Positions 8,440 through 17,258 of a stretch of 64,000 nt of DNA are shown here, one piece after another (position 1 is the stretch's first letter; every line of letters begins with the position of its first letter). The translations under genes were made by a program, and so were the position numbers. This stretch comes from Streptomyces sp. HPF1205 (GTDB taxonomy: Bacteria; Actinomycetota; Actinomycetes; Streptomycetales; Streptomycetaceae): NCBI RefSeq assembly GCF_020400825.1, contig NZ_JAINVH010000024.1, forward strand, positions 1 to 64,000, given 5' to 3'. The notes below the pieces were generated by a model, which saw nothing but the letters and a program-made list of their open reading frames with translations, made no database searches and was not told where the DNA came from.

Positions 8440-8638
8440 ACGCACGGCCCGGTCACCGGAATGTCGCCGTGTGTCACCGCGCCTCCTCCGCTCGCGCGTG
8501 TCGCCCGCCTGCGCCGCGCCCGCCCACCAGTGTGGATGATGCGGCGGCCCGGAAGGGCCGCGGACCACGGGCCACGGGCCTCGCGGCGCGGCCCGCCGTC
8601 ACCCCGACAGCGGGCCCCTGCCGTGATCGTGGTCGTGG

Positions 8639-9178
8639 TCATGCGTACAGGTCGGCGCGGGGCGCGGACTGCCCGCCCCGGGCGCCGCGGGCGGCGAGCA
8701 GCTGGCCGCGGACCACGATCGTGCCCAGCCGGAAGACCACCTCGCCGAAGGCCATCAGCAGCAGTGAGGACACCCACGCCTGTCCGCTGGTGATGTCGTG
8801 GGCCGCGGAGAAGTGCGCGAGGTGCCGCTCGCCGGAGGGGTGGGAGGACCACACGGCGAAGCCGAGCCGGAAACCCATGCTGATCACCCACAGCGCCGCC
8901 GCGCCGAGACCGGCCCTGATACGGACGTGCCCGTCGGCGTACCGCACCCGGGTCAGCAGGCCGCCGGCCACGCCGAAGGCGACGCCGGCGGCGGTGAACA
9001 GGGCGACGAGCGCCAGGTCGTGACCGGCGGTCGGCACGCCGTGGAGGTAGTGGCCGGCCGCCCAGCCCACCAGGGCCAGCGGCAGCAGGATCGTCCGGGC
9101 GGTGAGCCGCTCCTCGCGCATCTGGCGGAAGACCACGAGCAGCAGGGCGATGTCGATGAGCCAGTCGGAAGTCGTCAT
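8639..9178 (-). CDS. Membrane protein, 179 aa, upstream of two-component genes
   Basis: The protein has four to five hydrophobic helices (IALLLVVFRQM, ILLPLALVGWAAG, LALVALFTAAGVAFGVAGG, AALWVISMGFRLGFAVW, LLLMAFGEVVFRLG) and an RGARGGQ-rich tail. The layout loosely resembles CcdC/DUF1453-type proteins, but I cannot place it firmly. It reads in the same direction as the kinase-regulator pair, about 200 bp upstream, and could be a co-regulated partner or target. Confidence 0.8.
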   Translation of the reverse strand: MTTSDWLIDIALLLVVFRQMREERLTARTILLPLALVGWAAGHYLHGVPTAGHDLALVALFTAAGVAFGVAGGLLTRVRYADGHVRIRAGLGAAALWVISMGFRLGFAVWSSHPSGERHLAHFSAAHDITSGQAWVSSLLLMAFGEVVFRLGTIVVRGQLLAARGARGGQSAPRADLYA

Positions 9179-9224
9179 GCGAACGACTGTCGCGCTCGGC
9201 CACCCCTGATTCCTTCAGCCCCGG

Positions 9225-9324
9225 GGTGGAACGCGGGTGGAAGGCAGGTGGAGCGCGCGTGGAAGGCGGCGGGTGGAGCGCGGGTGGGAACGGCGGGGAA
9301 GGCGGCGGGTGGAAGGGGGGTGGA
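9225..9324. repeat. G-rich imperfect GGTGGAA repeat tract
   Basis: About 100 bases are dominated by irregularly spaced GGGTGGA/GGTGGAA units on the + strand, between the membrane protein start and the methyltransferase stop. No gene fits. Runs of G at this density could form four-stranded DNA. Confidence 0.6.
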
Positions 9325-9376
9325 GGCCGCCCGCCGCGCCGCGGGCCGGCGGCGGCCCGTGCCGCGGTGGGGTCCG

Positions 9377-9399
9377 CCGCAACGGGCCGGCCGTTGCGG
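9377..9399 (-). terminator. Hairpin at the stop codon of methyltransferase gene
   Basis: CCGCAACG and CGTTGCGG flank a GC-rich 7-nt loop immediately after the methyltransferase stop (TGA at 9402-9400). Confidence 0.7.
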
Positions 9400-10173
9400 T
9401 CAGGTGGCGCGGATCAGTACGAGTGAGCCGTGCAGGAAGGGCTGCCGGCGCAGATGGCCGTGGCGCTCGTCCCATGTGCCGTCGGCCAGGTCCGTCCTGA
9501 GGTGCTCGGTGTACCCCAGAGCCACGTCGGGTTCGACGAAGCTCCACGCCGAGCAGGACTGGCGGGCGGCCGGATCCAGCAGGCACTCGGGGCGGGCGTA
9601 GTACGCCTCGTTGAAGCCGTCCCGGCAGTCGGCCGGAATCGGCACCGTGGTGACCTCGGCGCGGCCACCCAGGGTCGCGGTGATGTCGTCGATCGACGGG
9701 TAGCGGCGTGCCTCGGCGTCGAGCACCAGCGGCGCGTACTCGTACAGCCAGAAGTCGCGTACGAGGAGGGGGTCGCAGGTGAGGACGACGACCGGCCCGC
9801 GGGCGACCCGGCGCATCTCCCGCAGTCCGGCCCTCAGGTCGCTCCACTGGTGCACGCTGAACGTCGTCATCGCGGCGTCGAAGGCGTCGTCCGCGAAGGG
9901 CAGGTGCTCGGCCACCGCGTCGACGGCGGCGGGCAGGTGCGGTGGCCGCTGCGCCCGCATCGACGCGGACGGCTCCACGGCGGTGGTGTCGAAAGCCGCC
10001 GACTCGTACGATCCGGCGCCCGCGCCCACGTTGACCACCGTGCGGGCGCCCGCCAGGGCCTGCTCGATCAGCGCGGCGATCCGCGGTTCCGGCTGCCGGT
10101 ACGCGCCGTACGCGCCGCCGATCGCCCCGTAGTCCGCGTCGCCCGCGCTGCCGTCCGCTGTTCTGCGCATCAT
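9400..10173 (-). CDS. SAM-dependent methyltransferase (type 11)
   Basis: The protein of about 257 residues has a Rossmann methyltransferase core: motif I TVVNVGAGAGSYE, the acidic strand end TTAVEPS, the AEHLPFADDAFDAAM segment typical of type 11 enzymes and VVVLTCDPLL. The acceptor is unknown. Its ATG at 10173 overlaps the stop of the MerR-peroxiredoxin gene (ATGA), so the two are co-translated. That coupling suggests the methyltransferase acts in the response sensed by that regulator. Confidence 0.9.
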   Translation of the reverse strand: MMRRTADGSAGDADYGAIGGAYGAYRQPEPRIAALIEQALAGARTVVNVGAGAGSYESAAFDTTAVEPSASMRAQRPPHLPAAVDAVAEHLPFADDAFDAAMTTFSVHQWSDLRAGLREMRRVARGPVVVLTCDPLLVRDFWLYEYAPLVLDAEARRYPSIDDITATLGGRAEVTTVPIPADCRDGFNEAYYARPECLLDPAARQSCSAWSFVEPDVALGYTEHLRTDLADGTWDERHGHLRRQPFLHGSLVLIRAT

Positions 10174-11099
10174 GCGGTCGCCTTCATCCATTCCAGTACC
10201 TGCCCGGCGTGCGCGCCGGGCTCGTCGACGGGGTGGAAAACGTGCTCGATCAGGCCGTCGCGGACGATCAGCGTGAGCCGCGAGTACAGCCGGTCCCCAC
10301 CCGCCTCGAACGTCGGCAGTCCGAGCACGGCCGCCAGCCGCAGACCGGGATCGGACAGCATCGCGAACGGCAGCCGCAGCCGCTCGACCACCTCGCGCTG
10401 GTACGCGGTGTCCTGGCTGGACACGCCGTAGACGGCGGTGGCGCCGGCCGCGAGCAGGTCCCGGTGGTGGTCGCGGAAACCGCATGCCTCGGCGGTGCAG
10501 CCGCGCGCGCCGGGGATGGAGTCCCAACCCGCCGGAAGGTCCACGTCCGGCCGGCCGGTCAGGGGGTACACGTAGAGCACCGACCGCCCTGCTCCCAGTC
10601 CGTCCAGGGCCACGGAACCGCCGCTGGTGGCGGGGAGGTCGATGGCCGGGACGCGCCGGCCGCGCACATGGCCGGCGCCGCCGGGCGGCGGCGCCGCAAT
10701 CGCGGCCGGGACGGCGTCCGCGCGTGCCGGACGGGACGCGCAACTGTTGCGGTACGCGGCCGTCTCCAGCCGGTCGGCCAGCCGCTCCCGCAGTGCCGTC
10801 AGCTCCTCGATACGCGCGGTCAGCCCGTCGATCGCCGTCCGGTACTCGGCCATCGAGGACGGGCAGTCGTCCGCCGTCTCGGCCCCGGACGCCAGGCAGT
10901 CCAGGAACGGCCGGGTCCGCCCGGCCGGGATGCCCAGCTCGCGCAGCGTGCGCAGTTCGCGCACGGCGCGCACGTCGTGCTCGCTGAACGCGCGGTAGCC
11001 GTTCGCGAGCCGGCGTGGCCTGATCAGTCCCAACGCCTCGTACCGCCGGATGGCCTTCGTACTCACGCCGGCCTGTCTGGCCACGTCACCGATGCGCAC
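10170..11099 (-). CDS. MerR regulator fused to AhpC/TSA peroxiredoxin domain
   Basis: The 309-residue protein starts with a MerR winged helix (VRIGDVARQAGVSTKAIRRY, LIRPRRLANGYR) and its dimer helix, followed from about residue 150 by a complete thioredoxin-fold peroxiredoxin. The peroxidatic and resolving cysteines are visible as C201 and C206 in GCTAEACGFRDHH, the atypical 2-Cys BCP/PrxQ pattern. The GTG at 11099 has AAGGAGG 8 nt upstream. A peroxide-reactive dithiol attached to a DNA-binding head suggests a redox-sensing regulator; this is inference. It is translationally coupled to a methyltransferase. Confidence 0.92.
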   Translation of the reverse strand: MRIGDVARQAGVSTKAIRRYEALGLIRPRRLANGYRAFSEHDVRAVRELRTLRELGIPAGRTRPFLDCLASGAETADDCPSSMAEYRTAIDGLTARIEELTALRERLADRLETAAYRNSCASRPARADAVPAAIAAPPPGGAGHVRGRRVPAIDLPATSGGSVALDGLGAGRSVLYVYPLTGRPDVDLPAGWDSIPGARGCTAEACGFRDHHRDLLAAGATAVYGVSSQDTAYQREVVERLRLPFAMLSDPGLRLAAVLGLPTFEAGGDRLYSRLTLIVRDGLIEHVFHPVDEPGAHAGQVLEWMKATA

Positions 11100-11236
11100 C
11101 GACCCCACCTCCTTGGCAGCCCGTCGCAGCGTAAACCTTGTCCTCGGGGTCAAGGTCAAGGGCCGGGGCGGCGGTGCGCGTGGTCACCGCGGTGGGCGGC
11201 TCGATCGACGGCGGGGCCACGGGCCGAGGGGCTTCG

Positions 11237-11962
11237 TCAGTGGCCGGCGAGGTCCCCGAGGTGGTCCACGGCGCCGTAGCGGGACAGGCGCATGCGGGTG
11301 CCGTCGCCGTCCCACGCGGACAGGGAGGCGTTGGGCACCGGCGTGGGATCGGGCGGCGGCGCGCCGATGCCGGCGAGCACCTGGCGGACCGCCGCCGTGA
11401 CCGAGTCGTGGGTGACGAGGAGGACGTGGCGGCCGGCGGCGGCGCCGCGCAGCTCGTTGACGAAGTCCCTGACCCGCAGCGTCACGTCCGCCAGGGACTC
11501 CCCGCCCGGCGGGCGGTGGAACCACTCCCCCACGCGCTCGGCCCTGGCCGCCTCCGCGGCCGCCCGCGCGCGGACGGCGGGCCCGGTCATCAGCTCCAGC
11601 GAGCCCGTCTCCCGGTCGCGCAGGCGCTCGTCGATCAGCGCGTGCGGCGCGGGGACGTTCGCATCGCGGGCGCTCTGCGCGATGGCGTCCCACGTCTGCA
11701 CGGCCCTCAGGTACGGGGAGCAGACCACGACGTGCGGGCGGTCCGCCGGGCCCAGCCGGGCGAACCACCGGCCCACGGCCCGCCCCTGCCGCAGCCCGCG
11801 CGGCGACAACGGGACGCGCGCGTCGGTCGGCTCGGGTACCGCGACCGCCGGGTCGTCCGCCTCCTCGGCCCGGGCGAAGACCGCGTTGGCGGTGCTCTGT
11901 CCGTGGCGGACCACCGTGAGGCGAGCCAGGCCGCAGGGGTACGCCATCGGCTCGGCCACCAT
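11237..11962 (-). CDS. Histidine phosphatase family protein
   Basis: The 241-residue protein has the RHG catalytic motif (LTVVRHGQSTANAVF), a downstream Arg in SPYLRAVQT, an acidic residue in the RETGSLE region and the second catalytic His in VLLVTHDSVTAAV. These define the phosphoglycerate mutase-like histidine phosphatases. The substrate could be a sugar phosphate or other small phosphoester. ATG 11962 lies 7 nt after GGGAG. It is oriented away from the CDF exporter. Confidence 0.92.
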   Translation of the reverse strand: MVAEPMAYPCGLARLTVVRHGQSTANAVFARAEEADDPAVAVPEPTDARVPLSPRGLRQGRAVGRWFARLGPADRPHVVVCSPYLRAVQTWDAIAQSARDANVPAPHALIDERLRDRETGSLELMTGPAVRARAAAEAARAERVGEWFHRPPGGESLADVTLRVRDFVNELRGAAAGRHVLLVTHDSVTAAVRQVLAGIGAPPPDPTPVPNASLSAWDGDGTRMRLSRYGAVDHLGDLAGH

Positions 11963-12092
11963 GAACACTCTCCCGCCGGTCGGTCCACGTCGACTCTAAC
12001 CGGCGGGCCGGTGACGGCAAGCGGGTCCGGCCGGGTGGTGTCCGGTACGCAGCGCGGAGCCCCGGGCAGGCGGCGGTGGGCGCGCGGGCGCA

Positions 12093-12102
12093 GATGCGCA
12101 TC
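12093..12102. promoter_or_regulatory. 10-bp palindrome upstream of CDF gene
   Basis: GATGCGCATC is a perfect palindrome about 90 bp before the CDF start, in the only less GC-rich part of this divergent gap. It could be an operator for a metal-responsive regulator, but nothing else supports it. Confidence 0.3.
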
Positions 12103-12187
12103 CCTTGCAGTTGGGGCTCCGTCGCACCTGGTCACGGCATGTTCTTCGCTGGTGGCTGCAACGGGATCCGGCTGGCACGGTGGTCCC

Positions 12188-13330
12188 ATGGCGACCCGCG
12201 GCACCCACCACGACCACGCGCACGACCACGACCACGACCACGGGCACGGGCACGAGGGGCACGGGCACGACGGCCACGCGCCGGGACACGAACACGAACA
12301 CGACCACGACCACGGGGGCGGACACGGCCCGGTGACCGGCGGCCGGTGGGGGAAGGCGCGGCACGAGCTCGCGCACCTCTTCACCGCGCACAGCCACGAC
12401 ACGAAGGACAAGGTCGATTCCGCCATGGAGGCCTCCCGCGAGGGGATGCGCGCCCTGTGGCTGTCGCTTGGCGTCCTCGGGGCGACCGCCGCCGTCCAGG
12501 CCGTGATCGCGGCGCTGTCCGGTTCGGTGGCACTGCTGGGGGACAGCGTCCACAACGCCGCCGACGCCCTGACGGCCCTTCCGCTGGCGGTGGCGTTCGT
12601 CCTCGGACGGCGGGCCGCGAACCGCCGGTACACGTACGGCTACGGCCGCGCCGAGGACCTGGCCGGCATCGCCATCGTGCTGGTCGTGGCCGCGTCCTCG
12701 GCTCTGGCCGGCTACGAGGCCGTCGCCAGGCTGCTGCACCCGCGCGGCGTCACGCATCTGTGGGCGGTGGCCCTCGCGGCCCTCGCCGGGTGCGCGGGCA
12801 ACGAGTGGGTGGCCCGCCACCGCGTCCGCACCGGCCGCCGCATCGGTTCCGCGGCGCTGGTGGCCGACGGCCTGCACGCGCGCGCCGACGCCCTCACCTC
12901 CCTGGCCGTCCTCCTCGGCGCGGGCGGCAGTGCCCTCGGCCTGCGGTGGGCGGATCCCGTCACGGGCCTGCTGATCACCGTCGCGATCCTGAGCGTCCTG
13001 CGCGGCGCCGCCCGCGAGGTCTACCGCCGGCTGATGGACTGCGTCGACCCGGCCCTCGTCGACGCCGCGGAGCGCGCGCTGCTCGGCGTCGACGGCGTCC
13101 TGGGTGTCGGGCAGGTCCGCCTGCGCTGGATCGGCCACACCCTGCGCGCCGAGGCGGACATCGTCGTCGACGCCGGCCTGACGGTGGTCGCCGCCCACCA
13201 GCTCGCGGTGGCCGCGGAACACGCTCTCGTCCACGCCGTCCCGCGGCTGACCGCCGCCACCGTCCACACCGATCACCCGCCGCACGGCGCCGATCCGCAC
13301 GCGCCGCTCGCCCACCACAGCGCGGCCTGA
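12188..13330 (+). CDS. Cation diffusion facilitator with His-rich N-terminus
   Basis: This 380-residue inner-membrane metal/H+ antiporter begins with a long cytosolic stretch of His-Asp/Gly-His repeats (about 25 histidines in the first 47 residues). Six membrane helices follow, with the two metal-site signatures LLGDSVHNAADAL and VADGLHARADAL, and then a C-terminal regulatory domain ending in more histidines. The family exports Zn2+, Co2+ or related ions; the His-rich tail suggests metal buffering, probably zinc, nickel or cobalt. No ribosome site is obvious before ATG 12188. Confidence 0.93.
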   Translation: MATRGTHHDHAHDHDHDHGHGHEGHGHDGHAPGHEHEHDHDHGGGHGPVTGGRWGKARHELAHLFTAHSHDTKDKVDSAMEASREGMRALWLSLGVLGATAAVQAVIAALSGSVALLGDSVHNAADALTALPLAVAFVLGRRAANRRYTYGYGRAEDLAGIAIVLVVAASSALAGYEAVARLLHPRGVTHLWAVALAALAGCAGNEWVARHRVRTGRRIGSAALVADGLHARADALTSLAVLLGAGGSALGLRWADPVTGLLITVAILSVLRGAAREVYRRLMDCVDPALVDAAERALLGVDGVLGVGQVRLRWIGHTLRAEADIVVDAGLTVVAAHQLAVAAEHALVHAVPRLTAATVHTDHPPHGADPHAPLAHHSAA

Positions 13331-14611
13331 CGGTCGGACGGGACCGTCCACCGCGCCAGGGAACGCTCCGCCCGCGGGCCCCGGTCGGTCCGAGATGCCC
13401 GCCGCGAGCGCGGTACGCAGGCGGTGGGCGCCCGGCGGTACTCGCCCGGGCGGCGGCCGGGCCGTCGGGGACGACGAGGACTCCGGTCCCGGGGCGGAAC
13501 GTGCCCGCCGTGAGCGGGACGGGGACGGGAATCGGAATCGGTGGCGAAAGCGGAACCGGGAGCGGCCGGCGGCGGGGCGGCCGGCGCCCGCCACCGGCCG
13601 GCTCGCGGCGGCGAAACCCCGGCGCCCTCGCCGGGCGCGTGATCTGCGTCGCGGTGCCGCCCTCTTGACCCGCATGCCCCACAGGCGAATCGCCGTCATC
13701 CCGGCAAAGCCGGAGCGGTGCCGCGAACGGCGTGCGGCGGGGCGAAAATCGCGGAGAACCCCGCAGTTCACGGCCGAAGACCACCGGTCCCGCGACTCCT
13801 TTCGGGCCGCCGGGCGGGCCGGGAAACGGGGCCCGGATGTAATTCAAGCCAAAACCGGTTCGCCGCACTGGTCCCGCGTGAGTACAGCAATGGGACGAGA
13901 GATGACGTATCTTCCGCCAATCGCGCGCCGGCGACGGTCGGTGACCAACTGGTATCCTTGTGCTCCGCTTCCCCATCGGCCTGTGTCTTCCGTCGCGGAT
14001 CCGCGCCGCGTGCCCGGCGCCGCGCGGGCGGGACCAGGCGTGCGGCGCGCGGACCGCCTCACGCCTCTCCGGACGGGCGGCAGCCGCGGGAGATAAGGTT
14101 TCGGACAACATTGGCAGGCTAATGACCGTCCTATCAGCCGGATCTGGGGCGTTAGGCGAGTGATTCAAGCCATCGGTGTGGCGCCAGTGGTGTTCTACGC
14201 GGGGCAAGGGTTGAATGCCGCTGTACTGCAGTGCGACTGCGGACGCCGAGACCTCGCGTTCGCCGCCGACGAAGCAGTGCCTACGGGGGACACGGGGAAG
14301 GCTTGGCGTGAGCGCAGAGCAGACGCATTCATCAGTCATCCGGAATCGCCGGCTTCGGCCGGTACCGGTCAGCGCCGGAGCATCCGTCACACAACCGGTC
14401 GGCGAGTTCCGCCGGTTGGACGTCACGAAAGGCACCACCGGCGTCGGGCGTGCCGACTGCCGGCGCCGGCCCGCGGGGAGTGCCGGTCCTCGCACGATTC
14501 CGGGACATCGCACACGCGCCGAGCCTGTCGCCCCGTGCGGTCCTCCGCCGCAGTTGCACGGCCCTGACGATTCATGCCCGGGTATGTCGCGGTAAGGGAA
14601 CTGGAGGCTCC
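13331..14611. other. 1.28-kb region without a supported gene
   Basis: Short open frames exist but none has both consistent third-position GC and recognisable protein features. The first 500 bases are very GC-rich; from about 13840 to 14350 composition is clearly lower in GC. ATTCAAGCCA occurs twice (around 13842 and 14162). The region separates the CDF gene from the first gene of the biosynthetic cluster and probably holds that gene's promoter and perhaps decayed sequence. Confidence 0.5.
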
Positions 14612-15226
14612 GTGTCCACCATCCGTCTTGGCTGTGGTCGTGCCGGAACGCTGTTCTACGAGCCGGACGGGCTGCTGCTGCGCAGTTGCCTGATCCCGGT
14701 CAGCTCGCGCCACGGTGAACATCTGCTCACGTTCCAGCTCGGCTACCTCGGCCCCGGGGAGATCACCGTGCACATCGCCCTGGAGGGCGACACCGGCGCG
14801 CTGAGCAGCCCGAAGAACACCACCGCCCTCCTGCGCGGTACCGACGCCGACGACGAGGACGAGGACGGCGAGTCGGCGCACCGCCGAATACCGGGTGTCT
14901 GGCTGACCTACGCGACGGTGCCGGAGCGGGAGGTGGCGTACCGGTACACGGTCTCGGGGCAGCCGGCCGAGGCCGACGACCACCTGCGCGGCGAGCTGGT
15001 GACGGAGATCAGCGGCAGGCTGCCGCTGCTGACCGCCACCACCTTGGCCCAGGCGACCCGCGAGCCCCTGCCCGAGGGGGTGCGGTCCCAGCCCGTGATG
15101 GACTGGGACCAGGCCGACGGCAGCGGGGCCGAGCCGTGCTGCCCGTACTCGGCCCGGCCCCGTGCCGTCCAGCGGAGCAGACCTCACCACCGGGCGTTGG
15201 GCCCCATGCGGAACATCTGCACGTAG
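14612..15226 (+). CDS. Hypothetical protein at the left edge of the cluster
   Basis: The frame from GTG 14612, preceded by CTGGAGGCTC, encodes about 204 residues that I do not recognise. It looks like a soluble beta-rich protein (GTLFYEPDGLLLRSCLIPV, HLLTFQLGYLGPGEITVHIA) interrupted by a very acidic loop (DADDEDEDGES) near residue 90. Its last 43 bp overlap the end of the convergent flavin reductase gene, so the C-terminal 14 residues are read from antisense sequence. It may belong to the cluster by position only. Confidence 0.7.
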   Translation: MSTIRLGCGRAGTLFYEPDGLLLRSCLIPVSSRHGEHLLTFQLGYLGPGEITVHIALEGDTGALSSPKNTTALLRGTDADDEDEDGESAHRRIPGVWLTYATVPEREVAYRYTVSGQPAEADDHLRGELVTEISGRLPLLTATTLAQATREPLPEGVRSQPVMDWDQADGSGAEPCCPYSARPRAVQRSRPHHRALGPMRNICT

Positions 15227-15786
15227 TTGCCGCGCCAGTAGCCCAGCGGGAAGCGCGACTGGTCCACCCGGCCGCCGATCAGGTGGCCGAGGACGATCAC
15301 GTGGTCCCCGGCGTCGATCAACTGGTGGACCGAGCACTCGGCGTGGGCCAGGGTGCGGTCCAGGATGGGCATCCCGGCAGCCGCGCCGGGATGCCAGCCC
15401 ACCTTCTCGAACTTGTCCTGGCCCGGCCTCGCGAACAGCTGGGAGACCTCCCGGGCGTGCGCGTCGAGGAAGTTCACCGCGAAGCGCCCGCGGGCCCGGA
15501 TCGCGTCCAGGGTGCTGGACGGGGTGCGCACGCAGGACAGCAGCAGGGGCGGGTCGGCGGAGACGCTGCACACCGCGGAGCAGGTCAGTCCGTACGGCTC
15601 GCCGTCCTCGGTCATCGTGGTGACCACGCTGATGCCGCTGGCGAACGAGCCCATGATGTCGCGGAACGACTCGTAGTCCAGGCCGGCGGCCTGACCGGCC
15701 GGCGGTACGGCGGTCATGGTGGTGGAGCCGGGGGTGGCGGGGAGGGGGGATCCGGAGGTGGGGGTGGATACCTGGTTCGTCGTCAC
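15184..15786 (-). CDS. Flavin reductase (FAD/FMN:NAD(P)H)
   Basis: The 200-residue enzyme has the flavin reductase-like fold of HpaC/PheA2-type reductases: FRDIMGSFASGISVVTT, GLTCSAVCSVSADPPLLLSC, RFAVNFL and GDHVIVLGHL. It should make the free reduced flavin needed by the four FAD-halogenase homologues of this cluster. The GTG at 15786 overlaps the stop of the adenylating enzyme by GTGA, so it is the third gene of a tightly coupled operon (dehydrogenase, ligase, reductase). An ATG at 15717 is a possible but poorly supported shorter start. Confidence 0.93.
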   Translation of the reverse strand: MTTNQVSTPTSGSPLPATPGSTTMTAVPPAGQAAGLDYESFRDIMGSFASGISVVTTMTEDGEPYGLTCSAVCSVSADPPLLLSCVRTPSSTLDAIRARGRFAVNFLDAHAREVSQLFARPGQDKFEKVGWHPGAAAGMPILDRTLAHAECSVHQLIDAGDHVIVLGHLIGGRVDQSRFPLGYWRGNYVQMFRMGPNARW

Positions 15787-17258
15787 AGCTCGCCTCGCTC
15801 GATGGCGGCCAGCAGGGCCGGCCTGTCGGTCTTGCCGTTCGGGGTCAGGGGCAGGGCGTCGGTCAGGTGCAGGGCGTCCAGGACCATGTAGGTGGGCAGC
15901 CGGGCGGCGCTGAAGCCCTTCAGGTCCAGCAGCCGGGGCCGGGCGCCCTCGGCGGGCACGGCGATCGCGTGGAGCTCGGACTCCAGGCCGGAGCCGACGA
16001 CGACCACGGCGGCCGCCGCGACGGCCTCGTGGGCCCCCAGCACGGCCTCGATCTCGCCGAGTTCTATCCGCTGGCCGCGGATCTTGACCATGTGGTCGAT
16101 GCGGCCGACGTACTCCAGTTCGCCGTCGGCGCCGATCCGGCCGATGTCGCCGGTGCGGTAGGGGCCCCGGTGCGCGGGCCGCCCCCAGTAGCCCAGCATC
16201 ACCGTGGGCCCGCTGACGACGATCTCGCCCTCGCCGGGCGGGTCGAGGGTGACGGTGTCGCCGCTGGCGGCCGAGCCGATGGGCAGCGGCCGGGTACGGG
16301 CCAGGTCGGCGTCGGTGACCTCGTAGGAGGTGCACACGTTGGTCTCGGTGGGCCCGTACCAGTTCAGCAGCCGCACCCCGGACCAGTGTTTGCGCAGGGT
16401 CTGGGCCTGGGCGAGGGCGAACGGCTCGCCGGCGAACACGCAGGCGCGCAGCGCGGGCGGCTGGGGCCGGTCCAGCAGCTTGCCGTCCCGCATCATCAGC
16501 ACCAGCGCGGAGGGCACCGAGTACCACACGGTGATGCGCTCGCTGGTGATGAACTCGGCCAGGTGCAGCGGCGTGTAGGCCATCTCCGGGGAGACCAGGT
16601 GCACCGAGGCGCCGGCCAGGAAGGCGCCGTACAGGTCGAAGACGGACAGGTCGAAGTTGAAGGGCGCGTGGTTGGACAGCCGGTCCTCGGGTCGCAGGTC
16701 CAGCAGGCGCGCCGCCCAGGTGACGAAGGCCAGCGCGTTGGTGTGGCTGATGCTCACGCCCTTTGGCGTCCCGGTGGAGCCCGAGGTGTAGAGGATGTAG
16801 GCCGGCGCGTCCGGGTCGGCCCGGTGGGGCGGCTCGGCGGGCTGTCCGGCGCCTTCGGCCAGCAGGTCGTCCAGCGGCACCAGCGGCGCGCTGCCGGGGC
16901 CGAGGGCGTCCGGGTCCTGCGCGGCCCGGGCGGCGGCCGAGTCGTCGACGGCGACGAGGACGGCGTCGCAGTCGCGGGCGATGGTGGCGACCCGGGTGGT
17001 GGGGTTGGAGGAGGTGACGGGCACGTAGAGCGCGCCGGCCCGCAGCGCGCCCTGCATCAGGGCCACCGCGGCGGTGCTCTTGCCGCCCCAGACGAGGACG
17101 CGGTCGCCGGGCCGCACCCCGCGGGCGCGCAGGGCGGCGGCGTACCGGTCGGCCGCGGTGTCCAGTTGTCCGTACGTGAGGGTGTCGTCGCCGCAGGCCA
17201 CGGCGAGGGCGCCGGGGTCGCGGCGGGCGGAGTCGGTGACGAGTTCGTGGAGGATCAC
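15783..17258 (-). CDS. L-prolyl-AMP ligase (PltF-like adenylation enzyme)
   Basis: The 491-residue stand-alone adenylating enzyme has the core motifs of the ANL superfamily: YILYTSGSTGTPKGV (A3), NWYGPTETNV (A5), YRTGDIGR (A7), GRIDHMVKIRGQRIELGEIE (A8) and the A10 Lys in LTPNGKTDRP. Its length and context (free carrier protein, prolyl dehydrogenase, pyrrole halogenase) match PltF, which activates L-proline and loads it on a peptidyl carrier protein. Substrate choice is inferred from context rather than from a decoded specificity pocket. It starts by GTGA overlap with the dehydrogenase stop. Confidence 0.93.
   Translation of the reverse strand: MILHELVTDSARRDPGALAVACGDDTLTYGQLDTAADRYAAALRARGVRPGDRVLVWGGKSTAAVALMQGALRAGALYVPVTSSNPTTRVATIARDCDAVLVAVDDSAAARAAQDPDALGPGSAPLVPLDDLLAEGAGQPAEPPHRADPDAPAYILYTSGSTGTPKGVSISHTNALAFVTWAARLLDLRPEDRLSNHAPFNFDLSVFDLYGAFLAGASVHLVSPEMAYTPLHLAEFITSERITVWYSVPSALVLMMRDGKLLDRPQPPALRACVFAGEPFALAQAQTLRKHWSGVRLLNWYGPTETNVCTSYEVTDADLARTRPLPIGSAASGDTVTLDPPGEGEIVVSGPTVMLGYWGRPAHRGPYRTGDIGRIGADGELEYVGRIDHMVKIRGQRIELGEIEAVLGAHEAVAAAAVVVVGSGLESELHAIAVPAEGARPRLLDLKGFSAARLPTYMVLDALHLTDALPLTPNGKTDRPALLAAIERGEL

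Noticed and set aside
14308-14595. GTG frame of 95 codons just before the first cluster gene
   Set aside because: Third-position GC is not biased, there is no recognisable domain and no strong ribosome site.
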